A stretch of 64,000 bases of DNA from Varroa destructor (GCF_002443255.2 NW_019211454.1:30920061-30984060), one strand, 5' to 3'. Numbered from the stretch's first letter, positions 11,666 to 24,925 are shown. Made by a program: numbers and translations. The notes: generated by a model from the letters alone, not told the origin.

Positions 11666-14059
11666 GTTCTAGGAATTTGCTCCGAATAAAGGGGCTCGCA
11701 TAATAATGATTAACGAGCCTAAAATTGGTCTACAGAACAGTCGACAATTGGTATAGAGTCTTGATGGTACAACGTGCACACAAAACAGGACAAATTGGAG
11801 CAAACGCAGTATGGCAAAAGAGTTTTCTTGGGTAGAGATTGAAAACTTAGCTCGCATTTACTCTTGTTATTCAAGTCCTAGTTGGCCTATAGAAGGTTTC
11901 AACAGGATTTTAGGCGGCGTAGTGAGCTCGACAATTGAAGTAGTATATGCCCTATAGGTTATTGCAGGGGCTTTAGCGTAGTATCAGAAGCAGAGGAGTT
12001 TGTAGGGCATATAGGTGGGATCCGCAGCTGCTATAGTGGCTTTCTGGCCACGCAAGACCAAGTAACGCTAAACACGAGCGTCATTCCGCCACGCGAGTTC
12101 AGCTTTACCGCAGGACCACGCGAATTCGTCCTGCGGTAAGGTTGATCAGACGACCCGGTTTGAGGATTGAAAAGTGCTTAAGGACGGGGAAGTACTAAGC
12201 GATCATAATTTTATAGACTTCTCTGTACGTTCCAGGCTAATATGTCCTAATAACAGAACATCGCTAATGTACCTAAGAAAAGAAGGGGTGAACCATACAA
12301 CACTAAGCGTAAAATTATGGACGCCCGCAGAGTAGGGAAGAACTTAAAGAAGATAAAGAAGTCTCTGAAGGTAAGTCAAAAATGAGAATCCAACTTTGGG
12401 AGGAATGAAGAAAATGCTCAGAGTCGAACAGCATGTAACAAGCTAGGAGGAAGCCTAAAGGAGTTAGCTAGTGTCTATCTAGCTGCGTTTCAAAAGGCTA
12501 ATAGATACCATAGGCAAAAAAAGCGGCACCTAAATTAAATATCAAGTATAGCAAAAACAACTGCTGGAGAAACTTTCTGTAAGAACTACATGAAGATTTA
12601 CGGGGTCGCTCTTATAAGCCCAAAAAAGAGAAAGCAGGCAAAACGAATAAGTACTAAGATCCTTGTTCTCATCTCGCTAGTTTTTTATCGAGCTGAGTTT
12701 ATAGGCCCATACTTTGAGGGAAAGACCTCATCTGTTACGAGGGAAGAGGCGTTAAAGGCAAGAAAACGTATCAAAACGAGTAAAGCACCGGGTCCGTACG
12801 AGATATCGACCATAGTTACAAGGACTCTTTTTAAAGACTTTCCCGACATAGTTGCTGTAGTTATCATGTAGGTTTTTAGCCTAGACTATATTTTTACCAG
12901 AATGGAAACGGTGAGTTTGCACCTATTCCTATAGTCCTACTAAGGACACTGGCGAAAGAGAGCAAAGAAGAGCATTGGGTCTAGGGAGGAGTCTTTTATT
13001 TGAGAATCAATATGCCTTTCGGAAACAGATATCGGTACTCAGTGCAATTAATAAATTTCGATATTTCGAAAATTCGAGGGAGGGCTAAGAAGGTGAGTGG
13101 AAACTCGATTAAAGTAAGAGACCTTCTTTTCACGATCGTCTTGGGTGTTAGAAATGCTTTTGATGGCCTGCCATGGTGGACAGTGCCCACACGTTTGAAT
13201 AAAGAAATGGTTCCTTACTACCTAGTCTATATAAACTCAGACTACCTATAGGACAGATCGATAGTCAATGAAGAATTTATCTTTTGTAGGATCGCAGGGA
13301 CTCCTTAAGAGTCCATCCTTGGTTCACTTTGGGGTGTTAAAACCAAGCATCTTCCTTCCGGAGGAGAAATCGTTGCCTATATAGAACACCTCACTGTTAC
13401 TGTTTAAGCTCGGAAGGCAGAGGAACTTTAAACAAGAGTAGATCGAACACTGACAGATGTCTCGATATAGATAAGAAAGGACGGGCTATCTTTAGTCCCT
13501 GCGAAAGCAGAGGTTATTACACTACTTATTAGCAGGGAAAAATGCCAACTTCTCACACTCATTTAGGACGGAGAGAGAGAGAAGAAATCTGATCAGAAAC
13601 GATTACCTGATAAGGAGAGTGCATCGCATTAAGCAAACCGTCATAAAGGCGACCAGTGCCTTCATGGATATGATTACAAAACATTTATGGAAAAGGGAAA
13701 AGATGCTTCTCATGGTGCACCTGCTTGGGCATCACCCGAACCTACCTACAAGTTTCCAGCAAATCCTTGCATCTAGGGTTATCCAAGACTGCCTCACGGT
13801 TAACACAGACGCTATTTTGGTTTTGGCAAGCACCGGTTACTTGGATTTGTGGGTTAAAAAAATGTGTATGCTTTGGCACGATACCACGAATTATGTAGAA
13901 GGCAACGTTTTGAGAATGGGGCAAGAAGAGTGGGAGGCAATGTCTAATTTTGCTCCGGGAGCGGCAGTAAAGAGCATCACACTAAACATACCGGCTTTTT
14001 TTATATTGTATTACATTTTCATGTTATATACTATTATAGTAGTTGTTTGTTTTATGTAG
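11666..14059 (+). pseudogene. R1-type ORF2 (endonuclease-reverse transcriptase) relic
   Basis: The endonuclease nicks target DNA and the RT copies element RNA there. Readable blocks: VEIENLARIYSCYSSPSW (11829-11880); LSDHNFIDF (12195-12221), the catalytic SDH signature, still intact; KAPGP (12782-12796), an RT entry motif; LGVRNAFDGLPWW (about 13141-13179), where the catalytic Asp of motif A is Gly; a GTP*ES remnant of the GVPQGS motif (about 13290); and Tyr-Ile-Glu-His at 13378-13389 in place of YADD. The last piece, 13619-14059, is open for 146 codons and includes TVNTDAILVLASTGYLDL, typical of the R1 region after the RT. Frameshifts and stops separate the blocks, so no protein is made. It then runs into unrelated AT-rich sequence. 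Confidence 0.85.
12105..12139. repeat. Inverted repeat, 12-bp arms, 11-nt loop, inside ORF2 relic
   Basis: The arms 12105-12116 and 12128-12139 are perfect reverse complements within the endonuclease part of the LINE relic. The right arm may have been copied from the left after insertion, since it interrupts the endonuclease reading. Confidence 0.85.
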
Positions 14060-17000
14060 GAATCACCTATTTTTAAGCATAGCATTCAAGACGCTTTTAT
14101 TAGGAGCCTAATCGGAGTAAGTATTGCTGGACTTATCTGAGGTTTTTTCAACAAACCTTTGAATCGACGTGACAACTATACAAACAGCTATTTTTCTTAA
14201 TTCTTTGTGTTCCCTTTGTTGTTTATTTTCCTGATTATTAATATCTGGTAATACGTTTTGCCATCCTTGAGATTTAGATTAACGTGGTTGCATGCTCTTA
14301 GTTGTGATTACTATGGCAACGTGCTTGAAGAGTTGCACATTCGCCACTTCAGGCTGCATTAACGCACAGGCCTGGATTGCACGTCCCAGTGGAGCACTTA
14401 GTACCTCACACAGATTTTCGCGGGTCACGGAGCATTTCAACGCAATCGTTACAAAATTAGCAAAGTCCTATCGGGCATAAATGTTTTCTGGGTTGCGCGC
14501 CTGGAAGATATGGTACACTGTACGTTAGCGACATGTATATGGTTCACGAACACTAAAGAAAGACACATGACAGAAAAAATGAAACTGTCTTTAGGAAACT
14601 GTATAAAACGGCTTAATTGCTTCATCATTCAATCATCAAAGTGTCAAGGGCGGGTAAGACTCTGGCAAAGATGTTCTTGAAGAGACTTGGTAAACTACGG
14701 CTGAGCAACTCGACAGACGATGGCTTATCGGCTTCAGAGGACGCACGGGAATCGTATTCTTGCTCAGGATGGAGAACCTAATCAAAGTTATCCCGACCTA
14801 ATGATCCGGTGACATTAGCCTGTAAGACTGTTAAATGAAGATCTGGGCTGATTCGAAGCGAACCTTGAAAGAGGAATTGAGAATTAATGGATACTGATCT
14901 CGACAGGAACAAATCAATTCGGCAAAGCAGAGCTTAACAGTCAGCAAAGATAGGAGAGATGCTATGGTCTGGTGGGATCGTTGCTATGTAACCTTATTAC
15001 TCAAACTCCCCCTAAAAAATGAATAATACGCAACTGTAGACATTAAGTCTGAATGTATCATTTTGAACAATTAGCTAGCTACATATATTGAACACTTACA
15101 CAGCGCAATAGTCAAACTGTCTATATAAACGGATTGATTTACATTGGCTGGTTAGCATCTATTCAGGTCTTTAGTGTGACAGCCTTCTTTCTAATGTTGT
15201 ATAATTCGCGGTCATCATCTATTAAAGGCCACTTTTTTCTGATTTTAGCTGAATTGAGTATCTATTGTAGATCTGAATAGAAGGTGTTTCGTCTAATGCG
15301 ATATTGGTATTATGCCTAGCAATACAATTATGTAAGGAACGTCGCTAGACCGGGCTTTTCCAGAGGCAAGATTTAGCAGCGTTACCCTGTTTCACTCCTC
15401 AGAAGCCAGTACTCTATTGCCTAAGGAAAGTTGGGCAATGTATGGAAAGACAACGAATGATGCGTACGAGTGTAGATGTTTTTATTTCTTCATCGGCTTC
15501 CACGCGACCTAAGTAGCGCTATGCTAAGGGTACGTGGTAAAATCCGTTCAAAATGTACCGTCCTGCTACAACCCGTACAAGCGTTTAGTTACTCTATTGA
15601 AGACCTTTATATTGACGTTTCAGCTCATGTACAGTTTAAATATCCCTGTTCAAATACGATGCTGGCGTAGTCTGAACTTTGTGACCATCAGAAAGCTCCA
15701 TTATCCAATCTCCTCTTTTGCCAAGCCGCCACTCCAACCGTATCCAACTAGCAATGCTACATTCTTTACAGTATACATCAACCGAAGGTAAATGCTACAT
15801 TCATCGATTTGAGTGTGTATGTATATATATACGTATTCAAGTAAAGAAAAATGAATAGTAAAATGCATAAGAAAATCTTGGAGACGATCGATGTAAACCA
15901 TATGCGTTCTGTTAAGAGGTGTAGATCTGTTGGTATAGAGGATCTATTTCGCTGAAAATCTAAATATTATAATTGTTCATGTATGTAGGATATTCACAAT
16001 AAACCTATTATTCTAGAAAAGTGTTATTTCTGGTGAAATAGATCGACGGAAAACGGTGTTTTGGGTATATTTCGAGCTCACGAAGGTATTACGAGCTAAC
16101 CTAGATGGACATAGCTCGTTTGTCAATTGGTGATTAAATACTTTCCTCTTATTAACACAACATAATCAATGTATCGGCCTCTTACTTCTCCCATCCAGCT
16201 GTCATTGACTTTCATATAGAAAAAAATAGAGAGACGATCCACCTAAGAAAACGTAAAAGTACAAAGCAGTGTAGCTACGATTAATCCAATGTTACCACCG
16301 AGGACAATATAGAACAAAGTTACATATACGATGCGTGACACTCAGGGCCAGGCATTTCATATCATAGATAATTTAAAATAAACCGAGATACATAAGTTGA
16401 AAGTATTTGTTAGTATTTAGGACAGGGGTGATGCGCTGGACATGAACTGCGTCTACGAGCAGAGCCATTAAAACAAACCTATTGGTATCGTAATTGGTCC
16501 AACTAGTGCTATCATTGTATGTGTGAAACCAGAATGAATTTATAAAATATTTACTATGCACACGATCAAGTGAATTTTTTTCGACGGTTCACTTAAACGA
16601 ACAGGGGCGCTAATAAACCCATTAGTTCTAGGCCAATCGGCCCAAAATTGTTGAGTATAATAAGATCTTTATGTTAACTTGCTATTAGTACACGTTTATT
16701 TTTAAATATCATATAAATTGACAACAGGCCTGGATTAATCTAAGGCTTTCTATGAACTATAAGGGGTCATTACTCATGCTTCTCAAGCCGAAGACTTCAA
16801 GTGGCCATTTCTCGATCTCTTCTTAAATCTAGTTTAACTTTTGATTAGATTCAGGTTAGTTTGTAACTTATAATTTGATGAACGATTTTTTTCGATGATA
16901 GCAGACATCACGCTTAGAAAAGGTCAAAGTGTATGCATGTTCTTAGGAGCTCGGATCCTGAAAGGTTTACAATCGTAACCTCTTTAAGCGACTTGGCGTG

Positions 17001-20000
17001 TTTCATTTAATGAATTGCTCATTTGGAGGCAACGGAGTCTTACGACAGCAGTGAAAATTGTATTCTAAATACTTCTAATGCTACAATCGCGAATTGGTAC
17101 TATTTTCATTAATCTGCATTGCTGTGGCATAGAATGAAGTTTAAGAACTCTCTCTCTCTCTCTCTTTTATCCTATATATATATATATAAGTATAGTAGTA
17201 TATATATATATATATATAGTATGAGAAAAAATAATTTCCTTTTAACAACTAGTCTGCCTGCTTACTTGTGAAATCCGAATGATTAAGGCTGTTAGAGGAT
17301 CGTCTTAGAAAAACCTTGAAAAGATAGAGCCAATTACTGCTTCTCTTAAAAGTTAGCTTCCGCCTACCTAGCATTATCTCACTTTAATTGATCGGAAACA
17401 TAGGTAACAAGTTCATTCTCTCTTTTCATTTTTGAAAACAACGCAACGTTTCATCACGGCGGCCACGACTCTAGTCTTTTATTGTATTATACACTATGCG
17501 TAAATTATGTTTTAGCAGAAGCTATTTGGTTGTAGCTGGCCGGCATTCAGCGTTGTTTCATATTATAAATACGCGTCTGATCAAGTATATATATATATAT
17601 ATCTCTGAACATTGTGCTGCGTTAAAAAGTGTTCTCAAGTTGCATGTGTAATACGAAAAGTTGCACATTATAAATAGAATCAGTCTTTCATTTCTAGACA
17701 AGTTAAAGAAAATGTGTTGGCCTGAAGTGAATCCCGCGGATAGTGTTTCCCTCAAAATAATCTCTCAGACGCGACCCATTAGGGTGATTTTTTTGTGGGG
17801 CACTGAACTTTTTTCCTAGAAAGTTTTGCCCGGAAGACGAAGCCAAGGGAAAGTGCTTCTGTTTCTAGGGAACAAACTCCGTTTTCCCCATAAAACCCGA
17901 TGTTAGCTTGCCTAGCCGTAAACGAAGGCCAGGAATTTTTTTTATTTTCACATTTGAAAACTATGCCGCAACAGAGTTTAAATATGCTAAGGGAGCTTCC
18001 AGCATCGTCTGCGTTGCACAAATATCTACTTCAGTGGAAAATTTGTTTCAACAACAAGTGTTTTCAACTTATGTTGTACAGAAAATTGCACTGTGGAAAA
18101 AGCTATTAGAAAACCGTAATTCATTGTACGACGCTAACTGCGGCGGCTATTGAGACTGAAACTGGCCACTTACTCTTATTACGCCGCAACAGTCGGCCTA
18201 ATTGCCGCGCCTATTTTCTCTAAATCATGAAGCCAACAGTCGAGCCGTATTCACAGAGATCTGAAGTGATTGATAATGTTAACTTCTACTTGAAGTTAAA
18301 GTTGGAGAATCTATATTTATAGAACAATAAAAAAAATCAGACCCGGCAAAATAGCTGATAGTTGAACACAGTCGATTTTCTATGGTATCTCGATCTAAGT
18401 TGCGTATTGCTTGCACACTTAGCCATCTTTGAGTACTGGGTGCTATATACTGGTTTTATATAAAGCTACTTTAATTAGACAAGGAGTTCCCAGTTGAAGA
18501 AGCAAACGTACTTGCTTGTGAGAATTAAAATTACGGTTAGTTATATCAGCTGTCTATTGAAACTGGACTAAACGAACAGTCCGCTATAGCTACGAAAGGA
18601 TTTCTAACTATGTAGATTAAGCCTATTATGAAATTCAATCTAATTTAGCTGGCCGTTCCAAGCGTCCGAAAAATAATTGCACAAGCATGATTTTGCCAAC
18701 ACGGTATCTCGCTGCTCCCTTCCCAAGGCCTTGCCAAAACGGTAGCTGACCCTTCGTAGCTAGCCAATTACCAGTATGCTTGAAGCGTTTAGCCGGCATA
18801 CACAAACTCAACCTGTATGTCAGTAGACAAATGGCAACCTATACGAGCACAAACAAGCGTGTGAAGCATCAAGCAGGTTAAAGGACATCCAAAGAAACAC
18901 CTAGCGTTTTAAATAGATGTTTACAAAATGAAACTCGAGTTCCAAGCTACGTGATCTGTCTCGCAATCGCCTTCGGTTTTGACACAAGTATATTACGGTT
19001 ACTCTACTTGAGAAGTAGGCTGGCACTATTGCATCGGTATATGAAGCCCATACCAGGACAGCATTTTTAGACGGAAGCGCTCACAAAGCCTCTGCATCGT
19101 CGCTTATAACGCGCCCGAGTGGACAGTTATATTTAATCTCGCTTTTAAAACAAATTCATAAACAATGAGCCCCAGCTAATAGTCATGAGTGCCACGTATG
19201 AAGTCCGGCAACATAAATACTTGCTGTTAAACGAAATATAGAAATTATACAATATGGGTAGCAGACACCTATACAGTAGAAAACGATGAAAAAAATACGA
19301 TTGTTTTTTTTTTTAACTATGCAGCGTCCAAACCAAATGTGCATGTTTCCCTTGACTAGCAGAGTGCTGGATTAGTTTCGACAAAAAGTCAAGCAAGATC
19401 CCTATTTACTGAACTGTCCAGCCTAAAACTGATGGTTTTTTCCGACAAGATCTATAATGTGATATACGTCAGCACATATTCGTAAAGCTCTTCGTGGCAT
19501 TAAGATGACATAGAAGCCAATTGTGTTGTGCGGCGGGTTCCCTGGGGTAATCAACTACACACTATTTCTGTTCGGTATTTGTACCGATAGCATCGTCATG
19601 CGATATGATTCGCTAGTACGAGGTGTTACTTACTTGTGCATGTGTATGGGCGTGGCATATTAATCCTATCCGATATCTGCCGAAGAGAATGCCCTACAGC
19701 CTTATTAGCTGCATCCGCCCGAGATAGCCCCTTTGTCGCGGTCCAAAAAGGACTCAAGACTATCCATAGTTAATGCCGAAGATGCTGATAAAGGCTTATA
19801 ATAATAGGATATGGGACGGCCTTTCCTAAATGAAATGCTTAACTGTGTATACGAACCTGTGCAAAATAACATTGCTCGTTGAAACTAGCTATGTGGGCCG
19901 GCTGTCGTCAATAAAACGCCCTTCCGTCCGGATTACGCATTATTGCTAATGATTAATGGATCGTTAGTTCTCTGTCATGTTCAATATCATATTCTAAATA

Positions 20001-21000
20001 GATTTATAGTTGTCCGATTATCACATTGGGCAGCATCTGATAGAATTTTCTGCATATTGGATCTGTGCCAGTACTTTTTTTTGGGGGAAGTTGTGCGTTC
20101 TACTTCGTGAAATACAATTTATGTATGTATATGTGTATATACATGTATATATGTGTACAATCTTCGAGACGTTTGATATGAGTCAATAACAAATTTGGTA
20201 TGCGAAAATAACTCTGGCTAAGTTCTGCGTTGCTGTTAGTTTCTTCCAGGTAGAGTTTTCATACACTTGGCAATTCTTCCAAAACAACGATTAAGGGCAT
20301 AAATTTTACTGCGTCACGTTTGGTCAACCAATCTCAAACTATCTTGGCTTGACAATTCTACACAGAGAGAAGAAACAATTATGAAGTTTTTTGAAGGCCC
20401 TTGGTAAGACGGATATGCCTCATTCAGTGATCCAATTAAAGGTCCAACCATTGAATGGCGAGCCGTATGTAAGCAAAAAGTTGGTGTTAGGTAAATATTT
20501 TTTGTAAGAAGTTCAGCTCAGTACAAAGTAGAATGAACATCTACATCGAACTAAATAGCGGCCTTTGTTAATTTATAAATTTGTACTCTTCTTGTTTTTA
20601 CATCTCTCTACTGTGTCTTCAAATAAATAACAAGAAAATATCATTCATGTCCACTTGTCCCGTTTTCGCTTTATTATTCATTTGTATTGCAAGTTGATAT
20701 ATATTATATGAAAACGTTTCGTTATGCTTAATGTAACAGAGTCGGGAAAAAGGAACGAGAAAGAATAGGGAACAGATGCACCCCGAAGGGGTACGATAGA
20801 AGAAACGGATGGGCCAGTGACAGAAGCAAGGACGTCCAGCCTCTATTCCCGGCAAACGAACAGCCATACAATAAATAATAATGCTCATACATTGTGTCCC
20901 TGGTTTCCACCGCCGGTTTCTAGACGTCAGCTCGTGAACCTACCGGCGTGCACCGGCCTAGATAATCTTTTCCTTTGGCTGCTTCTTCGCTTCATCACAG
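14060..21000. other. No gene supported; microsatellites present
   Basis: Noncoding DNA with chance ORFs. It contains (CT)n at 17148-17165, (TA)n at 17173-17188, 17199-17218 and 17585-17601, and a TATG/TATA-rich run near 20117-20158. ORFs on both strands at 20619-21080 overlap and lack support beyond openness. Confidence 0.5.
17148..17218. repeat. Compound microsatellite (CT)n-(TA)n
   Basis: A (CT)9 run followed by two (TA) runs separated by AGTATAGTAG, visible directly. Confidence 0.95.
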
Positions 21001-21115
21001 TGAATTGGCGAACGACTATTTGTCTTACACCGATGTATCAGCCGATGCTGATCGACACAGTCCTCGATATCTGTCTTTAGATGATGCCTGTTTATGCAGT
21101 AGCCATTTACGCTAG
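21001..21115 (+). CDS. Candidate terminal exon, unknown gene
   Basis: A long pyrimidine-rich tract ending in CAG at 20998-21000 is one of the best acceptors in the window. After it, one base completes a codon (phase 2) and 37 codons follow to TAG at 21113-21115. The peptide is acidic and polar, with blocks NDYLSYTDVSADADRH and SLDDACLCSSHLR. A second frame of the same exon is also open (26 codons), so the frame choice is uncertain. No AATAAA follows closely. The mariner relic begins about 150 bases downstream on the other strand. Function unknown. Confidence 0.28.
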
Positions 21116-21264
21116 ATAATCCAGCCCTTAGATAATATGGACTGCTTTAAAGGTGAGCGACTGAAAGTGGACTAAGTTGGAACAAGGCTTTGGCGTACTA
21201 TTGAACTACACTGCATAACTCATTGTTCAAAAATTATCAAGTCGTTGATTCCCGATCCATAGAT

Positions 21265-21995
21265 GTTTTACGAGTTACCGCCTTCAAAATGATTCTCACT
21301 GAGAGAATATATTTATGCCATCGCTTTATTTCCAGACGTCCGGAAACTTGCCAAATTCGATTATCGGGCTAGCACTCAGTGTGGCCATTGATTTTCTTTT
21401 ATTTGCTCTATCGTCTCGGAACATCTTCTTTTCTTTAGCTTCAACAATAGCAGAACGTCGTAGAAGGCTAGGTCCAGTGAATACGGAGGTTGGGAGAATA
21501 TAAGCATCGCGTTTTTTAAAAAACTGTTGAGTCGTTAGTAAGATGTGGGTCGCGGCATTGTCGCGATCGGCGAGCCAGAACTTGTCTTGCCACGACGCAA
21601 AAATCTTGCGTCGATGAGACTGGTACAATTTTCTTCTTGATAGTACTGCTTGGAAACCGTGAAGACTGACGCCATTATCTCATAATCAGCGACTCCTTGA
21701 CAGTTCAAGAAAGCCGTAAAAAGCGCTTTTGTTGGATCATGGAACTTTATTCCGTCGGAGCGTGTTTTTTTGAACTCGGAAAACTTGGTCCTGGCCTCCG
21801 TGCTGTAGCCATACACTTACGTCTGCCAACAGGTAATGACGTGTTCGAACACAATGGGCTCTTTTCAAAGTGGTAAAAGATGCTGCATAATAGGTTTTCA
21901 TGGACGCTGAGGCGTATATCTTATATTTTGTTATCCAGCACGGAGTTGAAAATATTAGATGTTCGATAGAAAGGTCCTGATCGACGTGCGACATA
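21265..21995 (-). mobile_element. Mariner transposase relic (DD34D family)
   Basis: Minus-strand frames spell successive parts of a mariner transposase, the enzyme that cuts and pastes its element: VYGYSTEARTKFSEFKK (near 21815), then LNCQGVADYEIM (equivalent to the DCKGVVHYEF region), RDNAATH at 21545-21565 with the second catalytic Asp at 21560-21562, and, after a one-base shift, PPYSLDLAFYD with the third Asp at 21457-21459. The spacing of 103 nt fits a DD34D triad plus a small indel. The C-terminus ends near HFEGG at about 21290. Several frameshifts and stops show it is dead. The N-terminal helix-turn-helix and terminal inverted repeats were not found, so element ends are approximate. Confidence 0.85.
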
Positions 21996-23077
21996 AGTAT
22001 GTTTGGATTTAAATTATACGCTTCTTTTTTGTCTCATTACCTAAGCAAAAATATGCGTACCCGTGAACTTACGATTAGCTCTATTCTCGTAACTGATGGG
22101 CTTGCTGGAAGGGAAGACGGCTGGATCATTTTCTTCACACGCTCTACGAAATGAATGAGAAAATATTTAATAGAATAGTATAACATCGAGGCAAATGGAT
22201 CGGGCCATGTTCTGGTTATCCATTTAACGTAACGTACGTTTCAAAAATAGTACTTGCAAGCAGCCTAAATCATCTAGTTAACTGGTCATCATCTATGCCC
22301 ACGCATAGCTGTCAGCGGTGACCTTTACTTGCCCACAAGCTCAGACATCTCTTACAAAGAATTATAGAACTTATTTGAAATAGGGTTGCATACATCGATC
22401 GAAAGTACTCCCTTTTCGAATTGTCTAATAATATGTTTTTGTTCAATCACATCTTTCTGATCAGCATGTCTTCATTTCTACTCGCTCACCGAGGAGATAA
22501 CTAGATTTTTACAGTCAAACGTTGCAATAAGTCCTCTGTGGATCAACATCACTGAGAAATTAATGAAACACGTTTTAGTATTTCGTTGTTCCTTACGTGC
22601 TTTACACCGAAAGTCGCGCAAGCACTCAGATAAACTGAACGTAGAAGATTATTATTTATTACGTAATAAGTTGTTATTATTACGTGAAAACAAGAGAAAA
22701 TGTTTCGGCAACTGCCATGACACGATTCCATATTGGGCACCGTAAACACAACCGTAGCAAATTGTGCACACCATTATAATTAAGCTGATTGACAAACACT
22801 GAAAGGAGGAAAGAAGAGAAAGCCAGACATACAATATTGATGTTTTTGCTCTGCAAACTTCTCTATCTCGTTCGTGACTTAGGTACCTATCAAAGGAGAC
22901 CCTGCGTATCATGTGAAGAAAATTGACTTTTTGCCCGTGTGGGGATATGAGATCTGATACGAAAAATAAGGGGTTCAAATCAAACATAAGCCCGCATACT
23001 ACTAATAATTTCAGCGTTACAAAGTACCTCATTGTGCACTACGAAGTGTAAATAAATGTTCTTTTTTGTCCATTTAG

Positions 23078-23078
<1 letters not shown>

Positions 23079-23108
<30 letters not shown>
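23079..23108. repeat. (TA)15 microsatellite
   Basis: Uninterrupted TA dinucleotide run. Confidence 0.97.
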
Positions 23109-23115
<7 letters not shown>

Positions 23116-23541
23116 TTTAATAAATTGAAATACTTTTACTCATGAATCGATTAACAAGTCTTATGCTCTCTAGGATTCAACAAACGTTGTGGGCTTTTTT
23201 TCCATACAAGATTCGTTCAAAAAGACGTTTAGCCTTAACATGAAAATGGCATCGCCCGTGAACAATTTTTGCTGGTACTATTGCGTATACACTGAATATC
23301 AATAGTGAAAACTCCAATCATATTTAACGTTTGTTTCTACGGTTATTTATATCGGTCCATATTAGTTTCGTTCTAAATTAAAAACTCTTCAATATCGAGC
23401 CATCATTAATTTTTTACATTTTCAAAGTAACACGCTACGCAAATTCAACGACGCTGGTTACGAAGATTTCACGTTGTTTCGCGAGTTGCTTGTACCGTTA
23501 AATCTTGAACAGTTAAGTACAGACAGAGTAAATATTCCGTT

Positions 23542-23817
23542 TTGTCACGTCAACGACCGAAAACCCCAATAACTACTGGGTGCCAAACAATTCTCAAAGT
23601 AGAGTTAGAAAGAGAGCAGCACTTGGGCATCTTGAGGAAACACGTTCGTCATGCACCATCGGAGAATTTGAGCACGAAGAAGTTGACCGTGCATCGTGCG
23701 CTGGATCTTTTCACTCAGGATAAAAAATGTCTTCGAATGTACGTTCACAAAAGTCGGGTGATGCAGCTCGAGCAAAGCGATTCAAAGTTTTTGAGTCGAT
23801 TAATAACTATAGATTAA
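23542..23817 (+). other. Unassigned 91-codon open frame
   Basis: The open frame begins at a TTG, has no in-frame ATG near the start and reads as basic, coding-like protein (blocks such as SENLSTKKLTVHRALDLF and DKKCLRMYVHKSR). Downstream frames to about 24500 keep short coding-like pieces separated by stops, which fits an old transposase or retroelement relic. I recognise no catalytic motif. It could also be an internal exon or chance. Confidence 0.25.
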
Positions 23818-24907
23818 ATATGATGGTCGTACTGTAACACCTCTGCGAGCACGACACACCCGCAACAGTAAACGGCGAAGGCTGAATCAGCTCCTGAAAA
23901 AAGGCATATCGGCAGGGAATGCGATGGTAATCATTTCTCGAATAGTTATGGGTTTGTGCTAATCGATCATTAGAAGGAAAAGAAGACAACAACGAGGATA
24001 CATTACACATTATCACGTTATAAGTTGGCAACGGGAATTTCGAGGAAATAGGTAGTGTTGACCTACTAAAACGATGCACGACCTCACACTTCAGCGATAG
24101 ACATACCAAATATTCACGAATTGAGGTACGTGTTGATTGACCATGCACCCTATACGCCAGATTTTGTCTCAGTGTCTGTAGTCTCAAAGTTTTGCACCGA
24201 GGACACAAATGGAGAAAGCTATGGCTATCAGTTTAGTTCATTTTGCATGCCGAGATGTCAACTTCTATTTGAGCAGGTTAGATAGATGAGGACATCACTG
24301 GCCAGATGTATGGACTTCGAAGCAGACGCTGTTGTGAAACGGCATTTTAGAGAAAAACGATTTGGATTGATAACTTCTAAGACTGCCTACGCAGCTGAGT
24401 TTCAACTATTACTTCCATGACAGATGTTCAAGCCGCCGTATAGGATTGCTTTAAGGATATGTCAGAACAGAGAGCTCGGCTCAAGTGGCCTAGAGGGGCT
24501 GAATAGAAGCGATTACTAGATTCATCGGATGTCCTACTACTGGAATCGTTCTCGCATACAATTTCGAATGTAAGATGATTTTCTTTTCCAATGCTTTTCC
24601 AACAGTGATGAAACCTTTAAAAAGGAAAGTGTATTCCAATTTATTTTCTGAAAGATTAGCACTAAGTTTAAAGCTTGATTTGTTTGACGAACGTTTCAAT
24701 TCGTTGGAGAAAATCCTTTGGTCCCTTTCTGTCGGTTGGTGCTCGGTCTTCGTCGAAATTCTCTAATTTTGCCTGATGTGATGTTTTCCGTTGCTTCCGG
24801 TTTCCGGCAGCTTTGTTACGCTTGCACTCGGTAGATTCCAACGTGTACCAAAGGATATTACTTACCAAAACACGAAAGTGATCTGTTAGAATGATGAATA
24901 TTTCCAA

Positions 24908-24925
24908 AAGGCACGTACGTGCCTT
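24908..24925. repeat. 18-bp perfect palindrome
   Basis: The sequence AAGGCACGTACGTGCCTT equals its own reverse complement. Small enough to be chance in a 64 kb window, though less likely given its GC content. Confidence 0.9.

Larger units (their letters stand above)
9830..14059 (+). mobile_element. Degenerate R1-clade non-LTR retrotransposon (LINE)
   Basis: A purine-rich, stop-riddled stretch in which R1-type LINE domains appear in correct order across shifting frames: gag zinc knuckles (about 11270-11390), AP-type endonuclease (about 11690-12240), reverse transcriptase (about 12590-13540), and the C-terminal region after the RT (13619 to about 13960). The clade call rests on motifs typical of R1 ORF2, such as VRNAFDGLPWW, the TVNTDA...VLAS block and the endonuclease IYSCYSSPS segment. 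The recognisable part starts near 10850; an open 93-codon stretch at 9837-10118 may be its 5' end. Homology stops near 13960 without the usual C-terminal zinc finger, poly(A) or clear target-site duplication, so the copy looks truncated and old. Confidence 0.85.

Noticed and set aside
17900..18153. Overlapping ORFs with a weak resemblance to the hAT dimerisation motif
   Set aside because: Match limited to a few common residues (STS.E..F); no other hAT block found nearby.
22652..23032. 126-codon minus-strand ORF with hydrophobic start
   Set aside because: The opposite strand is also open for long stretches, and there is no splice, domain or poly(A) support.
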